In this document: positions 21,121-30,106 of the stretch, one piece after another
Layout: every line of letters starts with the position of its first letter
Numbering within the stretch: the first letter of the stretch is position 1
Source: Chryseobacterium sp. T16E-39
Lineage (GTDB): Bacteria > Bacteroidota > Bacteroidia > Flavobacteriales > Weeksellaceae
Direction: 5' to 3'
Assembly: GCF_002216065.1 (NCBI RefSeq)
Contig: NZ_CP022282.1
Location: 2,914,001-2,978,000 of the forward strand
DNA: 64,000 bases
Notes under the pieces: model-generated
What the model was told of the DNA's origin: nothing
The model's input: only the letters and a program-made list of their open reading frames with translations
Database searches by the model: none
Position numbers and translations under genes: made by a program

Positions 21121-21153
21121 CTCCCGATTTAAACAATTAAATCGGGAGCTTTT
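21121..21153 (+). terminator. Intrinsic terminator
   Basis: An 11-bp stem (CTCCCGATTTA at 21121-21131 with its complement at 21138-21148), a 6-base loop and a T-rich tail, 35 bases after the surface protein gene. Confidence 0.88.
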
Positions 21154-21239
21154 ATTTTACGAGATAACCTGATTTGTTGTACCCTCTATAATATTCAAAA
21201 GCTTAAAGTAGGCTATACTTTTGGATATCCGGATCACTA

Positions 21240-21386
21240 ACTTCAAAATCATAGGTCATCGTTGCTGCAAATCCTGTATCTCCACCACAATGTCTTACAA
21301 TTCTGTATAGCAGCTCAAGATCGGTAAGGATTTCTTTGATATGTCCACCATTTCTTCCAGAACAGCATATGAGTTTTCTGGCTTTT
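21240..21386 (-). pseudogene. serS: Decayed fragment of seryl-tRNA synthetase gene
   Basis: These 147 bases align with 28482-28629 inside the intact serS gene, on the same strand, with about 14 substitutions and one missing T (hand alignment). The matching part encodes about residues 290-340 of SerS. The missing base shifts the frame and nothing similar to serS continues on either side, so the copy cannot encode a working enzyme. It lies beyond the far end of the RiPP operon from serS, so the operon is bracketed by two serS sequences. Confidence 0.88.
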
Positions 21387-21492
21387 TTTACATTAAGCTA
21401 CTTTACAAAATCAGATCTTAATTCATTGGAAGGTTTACCAAAAGGAGAAAGGTATTGATAAAACAAAATATAAACAATGATTGGGATGGTAG

Positions 21493-21714
21493 AACATTAA
21501 CTATAATACGGAAAATTTCAACCTTAAAAATATCGAAAAAGCCCTTAGATCTAAAACCTCAAAAGATGAATCTTTGGTACTAGAAGCTCAACCTTCAATC
21601 ACACCAATAAAAAGATGCTCATCATCACAGAATAGCCTTTATTTTCAATCTCCTAATAATATTAATTTAAATTTGGAAACTAAAATTAGATTTGATCCAG
21701 AACTAATTACCTAA
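21493..21714 (+). pseudogene. Decayed open frame of unknown origin
   Basis: An open plus-strand frame of 73 codons without a start codon, ending at 21712-21714, encodes a protein-like sequence (for example NFNLKNIEKALRSKTSKDES). A short coding-like stretch in another frame, SDLNSLEGLPKGERY, precedes it at about 21411-21456. This looks like the 3' end of a gene that has lost its start and gained frameshifts. The stop lies 12 bases inside the 3' end of the convergent ABC exporter gene. I do not recognise the family. Confidence 0.35.
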
Positions 21715-23916
21715 TTCGAGTTGATTTTTAATTAAATTATAGTAATCAGATTTGTTATAAACCAATTCTAAATGATTTCCTATCTCGGCTATTTCTCCAT
21801 TTTTTAGAACAATAATCTGATCAGCATTTTTAACGGTACTCAATCGATGTGCAACAACGACCACCGTTTTGCCAACAAAAAAAGATTGTAAATTATCGTG
21901 TATCATTCTTTCATTTTCAGCATCTAGAGCTGATGTTGCTTCATCAAAGAAAATAAATTGTGGGTTTTTATATACAGCCCTTGCTATAAGAATTCTCTGC
22001 TTTTGGCCTCCACTCAATTGAATTCCTACATTTCCAATCTTTGTATTATATCCCATTGGCAATGAATCAATAAAAGAATCAATACAAGAAATTTTTGCCG
22101 CCATATCTAATTTTTCGTAATCGACAGCTTCATCAGAAAATATAATATTCTCAGCTATTGTACCACTAAAAATATGCCCATCTTGTAACACAATTCCACA
22201 TTTAGTACGCCATTCATTTGAATAAACATCTTTAATATTATGATCGTCCAACATTATCTGTCCTTCAGATGTTCTGTAATAAGATAAAAGTAATTTAAGC
22301 AATGTTGTCTTACCGCTTCCACTAGAGCCTACTATCGCCGTAATTGAATTCTTTGGAATTTTAAATGAAACATCCTTTAAAACGAAAGGATTATAATTTC
22401 CTGGATATTTAAAAGAAATATTCTGTAAGTCAATATTTTCTATAGATTTAGATGCCAGGCTCATCGTTTTATTGATATCTTCGTTATCCGTGTTATAGAT
22501 TTCTCCGATCCTTTTGTTTGAAATATCAGCATCCTGAGTATCTTTTATAAAACTTACTAAATTCTGTACTGGACCTGCCAGCTGTCCTACCACATACGAA
22601 ATACTTAACAAAGCACCAAGAGTCATTTTATTATCAATTATCAGTAATGCACATATCCCAACAGATATTATTTCTTTTAATTTAGATATAAAACTAACAC
22701 CAATTATCTGATATGTATTTAGGAATAAAGATCTTAACTCGAGTGTATTTAATTTTTCCTGAATTTGCAAGATCTTATTAATACTATAAGTCTGCGCATC
22801 ATTTATTTTAATTTCAGGCATATTCATTACAAACTCATAGATGTGATTATTATTTTCAGACTGCCTTAAAAACATGGCATATTCTATGGTGGCTCTTCTT
22901 TTTAAAAAAAATAATATCCATATTACAGACACTATTGAGAGTATAAAGTAAATGATAAAAATGGTTCGGCTAAAATAGAATAAAATTCCACCGAAAATTA
23001 TGATATTGCACACATTCAGAACGAATTCAATTCCCTTCCAGGTCAGAAAATTCTGGACTCTATTTTGATCGCCAAGACGTTGCAGTGTCTCAGTGTTAAG
23101 ATTACTATCGAAATAATTTATAGGAAGTAACATCAACTTTTTTAAAAGCTTGTTTTTCAAATTGATACTCAACTTGAAATTAATTTTCGTCAAGGTTATC
23201 TGGCTAAAAAAATCAGAGAAAAAATTTGAAATAAATAAGATTAATTGTGCAGCAAGCAGCACATATACAATGTTTAAGTCCTTTTTTGCAATTCCTAAAT
23301 CAATCACTTTCTGAAAAATAAAAGGAATAAACCAGTTTGCAATCAAACTTATTGCGATTAAAAGGAAAGATAACATATACTTCGATTTGTTATCTTTCAC
23401 AAAATTAAAAGCTTCTTTAAAAAAAACAGAGTTGTAAAGAGCATTTTTACTTTTCCCCACTTCATTTCCCTCGCTGAATTCTTCATTGGGTTCGGAATGT
23501 ATTATAATTCCTTTCTCGTTGTTTCCTTTCCATTCTGTAATAAATGTTTCTTGGTCCAAAGAAATTTTACCGTAAGCAGGATCAGCCAAATTAAAAACAG
23601 TTTCATTCCTTTTTTTACTAATCTTTTCTAAAACAATAAAATGATCTTGTTTCCAATAAAGAATAGCCGGAAGTGGGATTTCCTCAATTTCATTAACAGA
23701 TATTTTCAGGGGGCTCATATTAATTCCAAGTTTTTGTGAAACATCAACAAGGTCTTGTATTGAAACACCAATTCTTGTAAATTGAAAAAGCTTCTTTATT
23801 TGTTCTAAAGTACAGATCTTACCATGATAACTTAAAATCATCGCCAGACATGCAGCTGCACAGTCTGAACTTTGTAACTGATGATAAAATCTCATACTTC
23901 TACTAAGCTTCAGCAT
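21703..23916 (-). CDS. Peptidase-containing ABC exporter (C39 domain) of a RiPP operon
   Basis: A 737-aa bacteriocin-type exporter that should cut the leader after Gly-Gly and export the core. The N-terminal C39 peptidase domain has Cys C19 (SSDCAAACLAM), H92 (DHFIVL) and D112 (ADPAYG). A six-span membrane domain follows (about 185-460). The ATPase domain has Walker A GSSGSGKTT near residue 527, LSGGQKQR, FFDEATSALD and an H-loop (VVVAHRLST). The start overlaps the radical SAM gene by 14 bases. No HlyD-type adaptor gene lies nearby. Its expected substrate is the GG-leader peptide at 25258-25470. Confidence 0.92.
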   Translation of the reverse strand: MLKLSRSMRFYHQLQSSDCAAACLAMILSYHGKICTLEQIKKLFQFTRIGVSIQDLVDVSQKLGINMSPLKISVNEIEEIPLPAILYWKQDHFIVLEKISKKRNETVFNLADPAYGKISLDQETFITEWKGNNEKGIIIHSEPNEEFSEGNEVGKSKNALYNSVFFKEAFNFVKDNKSKYMLSFLLIAISLIANWFIPFIFQKVIDLGIAKKDLNIVYVLLAAQLILFISNFFSDFFSQITLTKINFKLSINLKNKLLKKLMLLPINYFDSNLNTETLQRLGDQNRVQNFLTWKGIEFVLNVCNIIIFGGILFYFSRTIFIIYFILSIVSVIWILFFLKRRATIEYAMFLRQSENNNHIYEFVMNMPEIKINDAQTYSINKILQIQEKLNTLELRSLFLNTYQIIGVSFISKLKEIISVGICALLIIDNKMTLGALLSISYVVGQLAGPVQNLVSFIKDTQDADISNKRIGEIYNTDNEDINKTMSLASKSIENIDLQNISFKYPGNYNPFVLKDVSFKIPKNSITAIVGSSGSGKTTLLKLLLSYYRTSEGQIMLDDHNIKDVYSNEWRTKCGIVLQDGHIFSGTIAENIIFSDEAVDYEKLDMAAKISCIDSFIDSLPMGYNTKIGNVGIQLSGGQKQRILIARAVYKNPQFIFFDEATSALDAENERMIHDNLQSFFVGKTVVVVAHRLSTVKNADQIIVLKNGEIAEIGNHLELVYNKSDYYNLIKNQLELGN

Positions 23917-25210
23917 AAAGAAATTCTTCTATTTTTTTAATAACAACTTTATCTTTTTCGGATTCAACACCAGAATAGATACAATAGTCTACATCTACAT
24001 GTTCAATAGCTTGCTGAGAACATCCACCATTGCATAATGGCATTATTCTACAACTCAGACATGGTTTATTTTTAAACTTTGAGAACATTCTTTTATTCTG
24101 AGAGTCATTTTCCCAAACAATCTCTCCTTCCTGAGTTAAGTACCCTTCCCTGTTTTTATTTTCAAAATCTCTTGCTGTACATTTGAAAATATCACCATTA
24201 TAATTAATAACTGAACTATTCAGTTTATCAGCATAACATGAATTTGCCAAATTATCAGGTAGATTAGTACTCACCTTAAATCCTTTAGCTCGAATTTTTT
24301 CAACATTTTCGTTTACAATAAGATCTGTATCATCTAATTTTCCATTTTGCCATACTCTATGGAAATCAAATAAAAATTGAGAACTTCTGTTTTCATCTAT
24401 TATTTCCTGAAAATCATCTGCGATTTTAGAACAATCATGGATATTTTCATCGGTATAGTTTACTCTTGCTCTTACATGGAAATGTCTATGTTTAAGAAGT
24501 TTTTTTATGTTCTCTACAATATCAAAATAGCTTCCCCTTTTTTCACTTACAAATCGTACTTTATCATGATTCTCTCTATATCCGTCAAAGGTGATCTGCA
24601 AATTGGGCATAAGATTCTTATCAACAAAATAATTGATAAAGCTATCATTGATCAAAAAACCATTGGTTGTAAATGAAGTACTGAAAACTTTGTTGTACTT
24701 ACGGCATTCTTCAACTGCGTGATCAATAAGAGGTTCAACAACCTGCTGAAAATATAATAAAGGTTCACCACCAAAAAATGCAAGATTAAAATGCTTGATT
24801 TCCTCGTCCTGGATCTTCTTTGTGATAAACAATTTGGTAGACTCTAAAACGGTTCTGGTTAATTTTGAACTTTTAATGTGCGTTTCATAGCAGTACCAAC
24901 ATTTAAAGTTACAGTTCATCGTTGGGTTAATGGTCAGAAGATAGCTCGAAGCATTGTAATCTACGGCCTCCCGAATCTTCTTAACTTTTTCTATTTCATC
25001 GACCTGAGTATCTAAAATAAACTCTTCAGCGATTAGATAATGATACAAGTCAGGGTGCACATTTTCCAATTCATCAATACCTTCGGTAACTGCAGCTCTA
25101 AGTATTTCGGCTAAATCATTTTCCAAAAGAACTACCTTCTCTGTAAAAGAATTATACAAAGCTTGATTCCCATTAGTTCTTACAATACTATTAAATTGAC
25201 TGTATTTCAT
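23903..25210 (-). CDS. Radical SAM/SPASM peptide maturase
   Basis: A 435-aa enzyme with an N-terminal part that may bind the leader, then the radical SAM motif C100-X3-C104-X2-C107 (CNFKCWYC). A C-terminal SPASM domain is rich in Cys (FKCTARDF, PCLSCRIMPLCNGGC, DYCIYSG) and would hold auxiliary 4Fe-4S clusters. Enzymes of this build install thioether or other cross-links in peptides; anaerobic sulfatase maturases share the fold. The setting between a GG-leader precursor and a C39 exporter argues strongly for RiPP maturation. The chemistry cannot be deduced from sequence. Confidence 0.9.
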   Translation of the reverse strand: MKYSQFNSIVRTNGNQALYNSFTEKVVLLENDLAEILRAAVTEGIDELENVHPDLYHYLIAEEFILDTQVDEIEKVKKIREAVDYNASSYLLTINPTMNCNFKCWYCYETHIKSSKLTRTVLESTKLFITKKIQDEEIKHFNLAFFGGEPLLYFQQVVEPLIDHAVEECRKYNKVFSTSFTTNGFLINDSFINYFVDKNLMPNLQITFDGYRENHDKVRFVSEKRGSYFDIVENIKKLLKHRHFHVRARVNYTDENIHDCSKIADDFQEIIDENRSSQFLFDFHRVWQNGKLDDTDLIVNENVEKIRAKGFKVSTNLPDNLANSCYADKLNSSVINYNGDIFKCTARDFENKNREGYLTQEGEIVWENDSQNKRMFSKFKNKPCLSCRIMPLCNGGCSQQAIEHVDVDYCIYSGVESEKDKVVIKKIEEFLYAEA

Positions 25211-25221
25211 AATTTAAAGTA

Positions 25222-25241
25222 AGGAGGGTTTTAACCCTCCT
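25222..25241 (-). promoter_or_regulatory. Hairpin between RiPP precursor and maturase genes
   Basis: A 7-bp GC-rich stem (AGGAGGG with CCCTCCT) around a TTTTAA loop lies in the 47-base gap between the precursor and the radical SAM gene. On the coding strand no T-run follows it, so it looks less like a terminator and more like a message-stabilising or ribosome-access element. This could help make more precursor than enzyme. Confidence 0.5.
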
Positions 25242-25257
25242 CATGTTTTTTTAGTGA

Positions 25258-25470
25258 TTATTTTACTCCACATCCAGCAACACAGTTTCCTGTATTACAT
25301 GTATTCGATGTAGTACAATCTCCAATGTTAGCATTGATATCTGGTAAAATACCGCCTCCTTTCCCAGCCATGAACGCTGTTGAGAAACCTCCTTTTAGCG
25401 TTTCACCTTTACTAGATAATGCTTCAAATCTAGTTACATCAAATTTTTTGATTTCTTTGTTCTTTTCCAT
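25258..25470 (-). CDS. GG-leader RiPP precursor with four-cysteine core
   Basis: A 70-aa peptide read from the ATG at 25470; a longer in-frame reading to 25548 adds residues with no leader character. The leader (1-28) is charged and ends in ETLKGG, a Gly-Gly cut site for the C39 exporter. The 42-residue core begins FSTAFMAGKGGG and ends with four cysteines spaced C-X5-C-X4-C-X3-C (DCTTSNTCNTGNCVAGCGVK). The Thr/Ser/Asn/Gly-rich setting suits thioether cross-linking by the neighbouring radical SAM enzyme. The exact product class (sacti-, ranthi- or other) is open. Confidence 0.82.
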   Translation of the reverse strand: MEKNKEIKKFDVTRFEALSSKGETLKGGFSTAFMAGKGGGILPDINANIGDCTTSNTCNTGNCVAGCGVK

Positions 25471-25578
25471 TTTAATTGATTTTAATTGAACGTTATTAAT
25501 TAATTTTTGCTTTAAAAAAAAGCGATATTTAAACACTTCCAATTGCATTGCGCACTACAATTAACGTGTGAAAATTAT

Positions 25579-27669
25579 TTAAAAAGTTGCGGCAGGTCCT
25601 GCATTATTATTCAGCTTCCTGTTCACTTGTATTTGTTTCCCTTTAGAAAAGTCATAACTCAATCCCAGTATAAACATTGAACGGTTATTCCAAATCTGAT
25701 TATGACGAGAGTAATTAACTACACTTTCGGGTAAACTTTTCGTTTTATAATCAGAAGGCATTCCGATCCAATACATTCCTGTAGTAAAGGTCCAATCTTT
25801 GACTTTATAATTGGCAAGAACATGATTTGCATTTTCATTTGTTCTGAGGAATGCACCATCAAGATTGTAAACAGGAATATTAAATTGATATTGAATATTA
25901 AACGATTTATATTCTGAGGAAAGAGAGAAATAATTGGAGATATAATTATTTTTAATTACTGCTCCATTACTCGTTCTTAACGTTTCAGTTGCAGGGGTTA
26001 AAACAGCCTTTATGACTAATAGACTATTCCCAAATGGTTTATAAGAGCCCGAAAGCTGCAACCCAAACTGTTGGGCACTTTTTGCATTTTCATACATCAA
26101 TGCATACCTTGCGGCATCTTCATCCAGTATAAAATATTGGTTGATTGCTCTTTTATTATAGATATAAAATAAATTGGCATTAAGGTCAAACTTCTTATTA
26201 TTCAATGAATAGACAAAATTATTAGTCCATTTCTGAGAAGATCTTAAATTTGGATTACCACGCTGAACAATATTGGGAGCCCATTGTACAATATTACTAC
26301 TTAGAGATTCACTGCTAGGGCTTTGCGGCTTATAGCTGCTTACTAATCTAAAATTCTGATTGTTTTTCAGGGCATAGCTCAATATAATCTTGGGAGAAAA
26401 TACCCATTGGGTATCTGTATTTAATTCAGTTTTATTACTAATATTGGTAATTCCAGCGCTAATTCTATACGAAAACTTATCTTTTTTACCAGTAAACTCG
26501 GTATAAAGATATTGCTCAAAATAGTTTACATCATACTTCGAGAAACCTGATAAATTGTTTAAATCGTTAGCAATAAAAGTATTTGAAAAACGATATCCCG
26601 AAGAGAGATTACCTTCTTCAAAAGTATGTGTATGCGCAACTTCGCCGATAATTCCGGTTTGTGTTGCATCAAGTTTCATTTCATTGTCATACACTGCAGC
26701 GTTAGATAGCACGTTCCACTCTTTTGCACCTTCAGAACTAGAGGTCTTATAATGTGACCCTAAAACATTAATGGTTAGTTCATCTTTCTTCCCAATATTC
26801 TTTGAAAAATAAAGATCCAGAGTTGGTGAGGTATAATTCGAATTACTATTCTTAAACATCCTGTGATCTTCCAAAAGATTGTCTTTAAAAAAACGGCTCT
26901 CTCCGTTTCCCTTTACAAAATTCGTAGATATGTCGGTAATCAATTTGGCCTGAAAAGTATAATTTTGCAGAATAGAGCGCGTATATCTCAACGTTATGTT
27001 CTGGCCCGTATACCCGAAATGATCTTTTCTATTTTCTTCTGTTCTGTAAACTGAATTGCCAAGGTTATATTCATAATTACTCTTTACGGTCCGGTTATTA
27101 TAATCTCTATAATTAATTGAATATTCCAGCCCGAAATCGTTCTTCCCTTTTGTATAATTTCCATATGCAGAACCATTCAGAAAGCCTGTAGCAACTGCAG
27201 AACTTAGGTCCGCACCAAACACATAACCTGTTTCAGGATTTCTAGTAATAATATTCACAACAAGGTCTGCCCTATTTGACCATCTTGCAGGGGGATTGTC
27301 AAAATATTCAACTTTTACAACATCTTTTGGCTGTACACTTCTGATCTGCATATCGCTGGCTTCAATTGAATTGATCAGAAACAATATTTTTTGTCCTCTG
27401 GTACTTGTAATAGTATTCGAAATGGGATCTAATTGTAATTCGGGAAGCGTTTTCAGAAGATCTTTTGCATATCTTGCTTTTTCTAATGCTTCCTTATCAA
27501 AGGTATAAACAGCTTTATCAACAAATTGTTTTTTATGCTGAAATTGTAAGATTACTTCTTGAATATCTTTTGATTGTATCGTATCTGATTTTTTTTCTTC
27601 AATATTCTGTGCATCAATTGCCGAAACACTTAACATAAAGAAAAAAACTGCTATGCATTTATTACTCAT
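25579..27669 (-). CDS. Outer-membrane beta-barrel (TonB-receptor-like) protein
   Basis: A 696-aa protein with a signal peptide (CIAVFFFMLSVSAIDAQ). A plug-like region with RGQKILFLINSIEASDM and PARWSNRADLVVNIITRNPE is followed by a barrel of the OMP_b-brl type reaching the C-terminus. There is no carboxypeptidase-like N-terminal domain. It precedes the RiPP precursor by about 110 bases on the same strand, so it may be part of the operon, perhaps as a route across the outer membrane or as self-protection; both are guesses. A standalone nutrient receptor is also possible. Confidence 0.85.
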   Translation of the reverse strand: MSNKCIAVFFFMLSVSAIDAQNIEEKKSDTIQSKDIQEVILQFQHKKQFVDKAVYTFDKEALEKARYAKDLLKTLPELQLDPISNTITSTRGQKILFLINSIEASDMQIRSVQPKDVVKVEYFDNPPARWSNRADLVVNIITRNPETGYVFGADLSSAVATGFLNGSAYGNYTKGKNDFGLEYSINYRDYNNRTVKSNYEYNLGNSVYRTEENRKDHFGYTGQNITLRYTRSILQNYTFQAKLITDISTNFVKGNGESRFFKDNLLEDHRMFKNSNSNYTSPTLDLYFSKNIGKKDELTINVLGSHYKTSSSEGAKEWNVLSNAAVYDNEMKLDATQTGIIGEVAHTHTFEEGNLSSGYRFSNTFIANDLNNLSGFSKYDVNYFEQYLYTEFTGKKDKFSYRISAGITNISNKTELNTDTQWVFSPKIILSYALKNNQNFRLVSSYKPQSPSSESLSSNIVQWAPNIVQRGNPNLRSSQKWTNNFVYSLNNKKFDLNANLFYIYNKRAINQYFILDEDAARYALMYENAKSAQQFGLQLSGSYKPFGNSLLVIKAVLTPATETLRTSNGAVIKNNYISNYFSLSSEYKSFNIQYQFNIPVYNLDGAFLRTNENANHVLANYKVKDWTFTTGMYWIGMPSDYKTKSLPESVVNYSRHNQIWNNRSMFILGLSYDFSKGKQIQVNRKLNNNAGPAATF

Positions 27670-28177
27670 TCTTCCTATTTTAGATTGCTAATGTAATACG
27701 GGTATAAAAGTTTAAAACTTATTATAGCATATATTAAATTACTTTTACAAAATAGCTGTCAATTGATCAAGCTATCCTGATTTGATCTAAAACAAAGATG
27801 CAAGAAATAGGATTCAACATCAAATGAAACATATATAGATTCATGAATTTATATCACTAAATTTATGAATCTATAATACTTAAAATACTAATAATCAATA
27901 ATTAATAGTTATATTCACCTATCTCTTTTAAATAAATTGAAAGTGGGACTCAAGTTCTTTTTTTGAATGTCAATACGAAGGCTTATTCATTATTATAGCC
28001 TAACTCTTCAGTAATAAATAGAATTTATACGAACGAAATTTCATATCTCTTGCAAATCTTTTGATAGTATATCAATCTGAAGAACATTCCGCCCCACCGA
28101 AAAATTTTTGCCTTTACAAGCATTACTTGAAATGAAGATTTATCATCATCTATTTAAGTAAAAATACAATGTGTTTT
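27670..28177. other. AT-rich intergenic stretch at the island border
   Basis: About 500 bases between the barrel gene start and the serS terminator. I see no open frame of note, no clear TAnnTTTG promoter and no inverted repeats typical of an insertion sequence. It should hold the promoter of the RiPP operon, but I could not place it. Confidence 0.45.
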
Positions 28178-28220
28178 ATAAAAAGTCCAGCCCTTTCTTT
28201 GAAAGGGCTGGACTTTTTAT
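28178..28220 (-). terminator. Strong terminator of serS
   Basis: A perfect 20-bp inverted repeat (28178-28197 with 28201-28220) with a TTT loop and A/T-rich ends on both sides; it can work in both directions. It lies 15 bases after the serS stop. Confidence 0.95.
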
Positions 28221-28234
28221 AAATTATCTTTTTA

Positions 28235-29503
28235 TTATTTAATGAGATCAAATTTGGCATATTCAGCGACCTTTTTAGGAAGCTTAATACCTTCTTCTGT
28301 CTGATTATTTTCTAATAAGGCTGCCATTATTCTCGGTAAGGCCATAGCAGAACCATTCAGGGTATGAACCAGCTGAGATTTACCATCTGTTTTATAGCGA
28401 CATTTTAAACGGGTTGCCTGGAATGTTTCAAAATTAGAAACAGAACTAACTTCCAGCCATTTTTCCTGTGCTGCACTCCATACTTCAAAATCATAGGTCA
28501 TCGCAGCAGCAAACCCTGTATCTCCACCACAAAGTCTTAATACTCTGTAAGGAAGTTCAAGATCGGTAAGGATTTCCTTGATATGTTCCACCATTTCTTC
28601 CAGAACAGCATATGAATTTTCTGGCTTTTCAATTCTTACAATTTCCACTTTTTCAAATTGGTGAAGACGGTTCAACCCTCTTACATGAGCACCATAACTT
28701 CCCGCCTCTCTCCTGTAACATTGTGAAAAAGCTGTGTTTTTAATAGGAAGGTCTTTTTCTTCCAATAAAACATCACGGTATAAATTTGTTACCGGAACTT
28801 CTGCTGTAGGAATTAAATACAAATCATCTGCACCAATATGATACATCTGTCCTTCTTTATCTGGCAATTGACCCGTTCCATATCCTGAAGCTTCATTCAC
28901 TACATGAGGTGGATTCACTTCCATGTATCCTGCATCCACGTTTTTATCAAGGAAATATTGTACAAGTGCTCTTTGCATTCTTGCTCCTTTTCCTAAATAT
29001 ACAGGGAAACCTGCCCCAGCAATCTTCACACCCAATTCAAAATCGATAAGGTTATATTTTTTTGCCAGCTCCCAATGCGGAATTGCTCCTTCTCCAAGAC
29101 CTTCCACATCATGAGACTGGTAAATGATTTCATTATCATCTGCAGAAGCCCCACTTTTTACAAGTTCGTTTGGAATATTAGGAAGCTGATATAAAATATC
29201 CAATAAAGTCTTTTCCTTTACATCCAATTGTGATTGTAATTCTTTACTCGATTCTTTAAATTGTGCTGTTTTAGATTTTGCGGATTCTGCTTCATCTTTT
29301 TTTCCGTCTTTCATTAAAAGTCCAATTTCTTTGGAGATTTTATTAATTTCGGAAAGTTGAGAATCTAATTCAAACTGGATTTTTTTTCTGTCATCATCGG
29401 TAGCAATAGCATTGTCTACCAACTCAAGATTTTTGAATTGTCTTTTTTTCAGACCTTCTAAAACGCGTTCTTTATTTTCGCGTAAAAAATTGACTTGTAA
29501 CAT
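28235..29503 (-). CDS. serS: Seryl-tRNA synthetase
   Basis: A class II aminoacyl-tRNA synthetase (422 aa, normal length). It charges tRNA-Ser with serine. Residues 1 to about 110 form the coiled-coil arm that binds the tRNA. The catalytic domain shows TAEVPVTNLYRD, the motif 2 region (FSQCYRREAGSYG) and motif 3 near the C-terminus (LNGSAMALPRIMAALLENNQ). Start at the ATG 29503 gives the usual MLQVNFLRENKERV opening. A fragment covering about residues 290-340 occurs again at 21240-21386. Confidence 0.98.
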   Translation of the reverse strand: MLQVNFLRENKERVLEGLKKRQFKNLELVDNAIATDDDRKKIQFELDSQLSEINKISKEIGLLMKDGKKDEAESAKSKTAQFKESSKELQSQLDVKEKTLLDILYQLPNIPNELVKSGASADDNEIIYQSHDVEGLGEGAIPHWELAKKYNLIDFELGVKIAGAGFPVYLGKGARMQRALVQYFLDKNVDAGYMEVNPPHVVNEASGYGTGQLPDKEGQMYHIGADDLYLIPTAEVPVTNLYRDVLLEEKDLPIKNTAFSQCYRREAGSYGAHVRGLNRLHQFEKVEIVRIEKPENSYAVLEEMVEHIKEILTDLELPYRVLRLCGGDTGFAAAMTYDFEVWSAAQEKWLEVSSVSNFETFQATRLKCRYKTDGKSQLVHTLNGSAMALPRIMAALLENNQTEEGIKLPKKVAEYAKFDLIK

Positions 29504-29564
29504 TTTATTTAGATGTTAGTTTATTAAGATGTTAGACATTAGATCTTCTAGGCTAACAGTTATG

Positions 29565-29595
29565 CAAATTTAAAATTATTTTTCGATGGTAACAA
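29565..29595 (-). promoter_or_regulatory. serS promoter
   Basis: Minus-strand TTG (29595-29593), 20 bases, TAAATTTG (29572-29565, exact TAnnTTTG). It gives a leader of about 55 bases to the serS ATG. The -33 part lies inside the 3' end of the preceding lipoprotein gene. Confidence 0.6.
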
Positions 29596-30082
29596 CATTT
29601 GGAAGACCAGGCTGTTTTGTAAACTCCAGTTTATCGTTATAAAACACCTTTGAAACTTCAAATACTGTGGGAGTCCAATGATACTGGATTTTCAATACAT
29701 CAGTAGTTACTTCAGGAGGAGTGGTAGTGGATGTAGGTTTTGTAAGTGTTAACGTTATACTGGATTCATAAGTCCTGTTTTCCGGGCTTAACGAATCTAA
29801 AGTAATTCTTCTCGCTCCTGCAATATATTCAATATAAAGTGTAGAATCTGCCGTGGCTTTTAATGCAAAACTTACTGGAGCATTATCCGTAAGTCCATTG
29901 ATATCATTCATTGCAATTGATGCATAAGACCCTGTCTTTTTAGGATTTAAAAGATCCTGTCCCGCACTGTTCTTCATATACAGATTAAAAATCTGATCAA
30001 TTCTTTGTATGTCATCGTCATCACTTTTGCAACTTAAAAGCGCAAAAAAGACAACCAGAATTCCAAATGCAATATTTCTCAT
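29576..30082 (-). CDS. Lipoprotein of unknown function
   Basis: A 168-aa protein starting at the ATG 30082; the frame could also be read from a TTG two codons upstream. The signal sequence IAFGILVVFFALLSC ends in a lipobox with Cys at residue 18, followed by KSDDDD, an acidic patch that in Bacteroidota can favour surface export of lipoproteins. The rest is beta-rich with no known motif (YASIAMNDINGL, TPTVFEVSKVFYND). It is 24 bases downstream of the flippase gene. Confidence 0.75.
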   Translation of the reverse strand: MRNIAFGILVVFFALLSCKSDDDDIQRIDQIFNLYMKNSAGQDLLNPKKTGSYASIAMNDINGLTDNAPVSFALKATADSTLYIEYIAGARRITLDSLSPENRTYESSITLTLTKPTSTTTPPEVTTDVLKIQYHWTPTVFEVSKVFYNDKLEFTKQPGLPNVVTIEK

Positions 30083-30106
30083 GATCAAACAAAGATAAAA
30101 CTTATT

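Noticed and set aside
27670..28177. An insertion sequence or tRNA gene as integration site next to serS
   Set aside because: No transposase frame, terminal inverted repeat or cloverleaf-forming sequence was seen.
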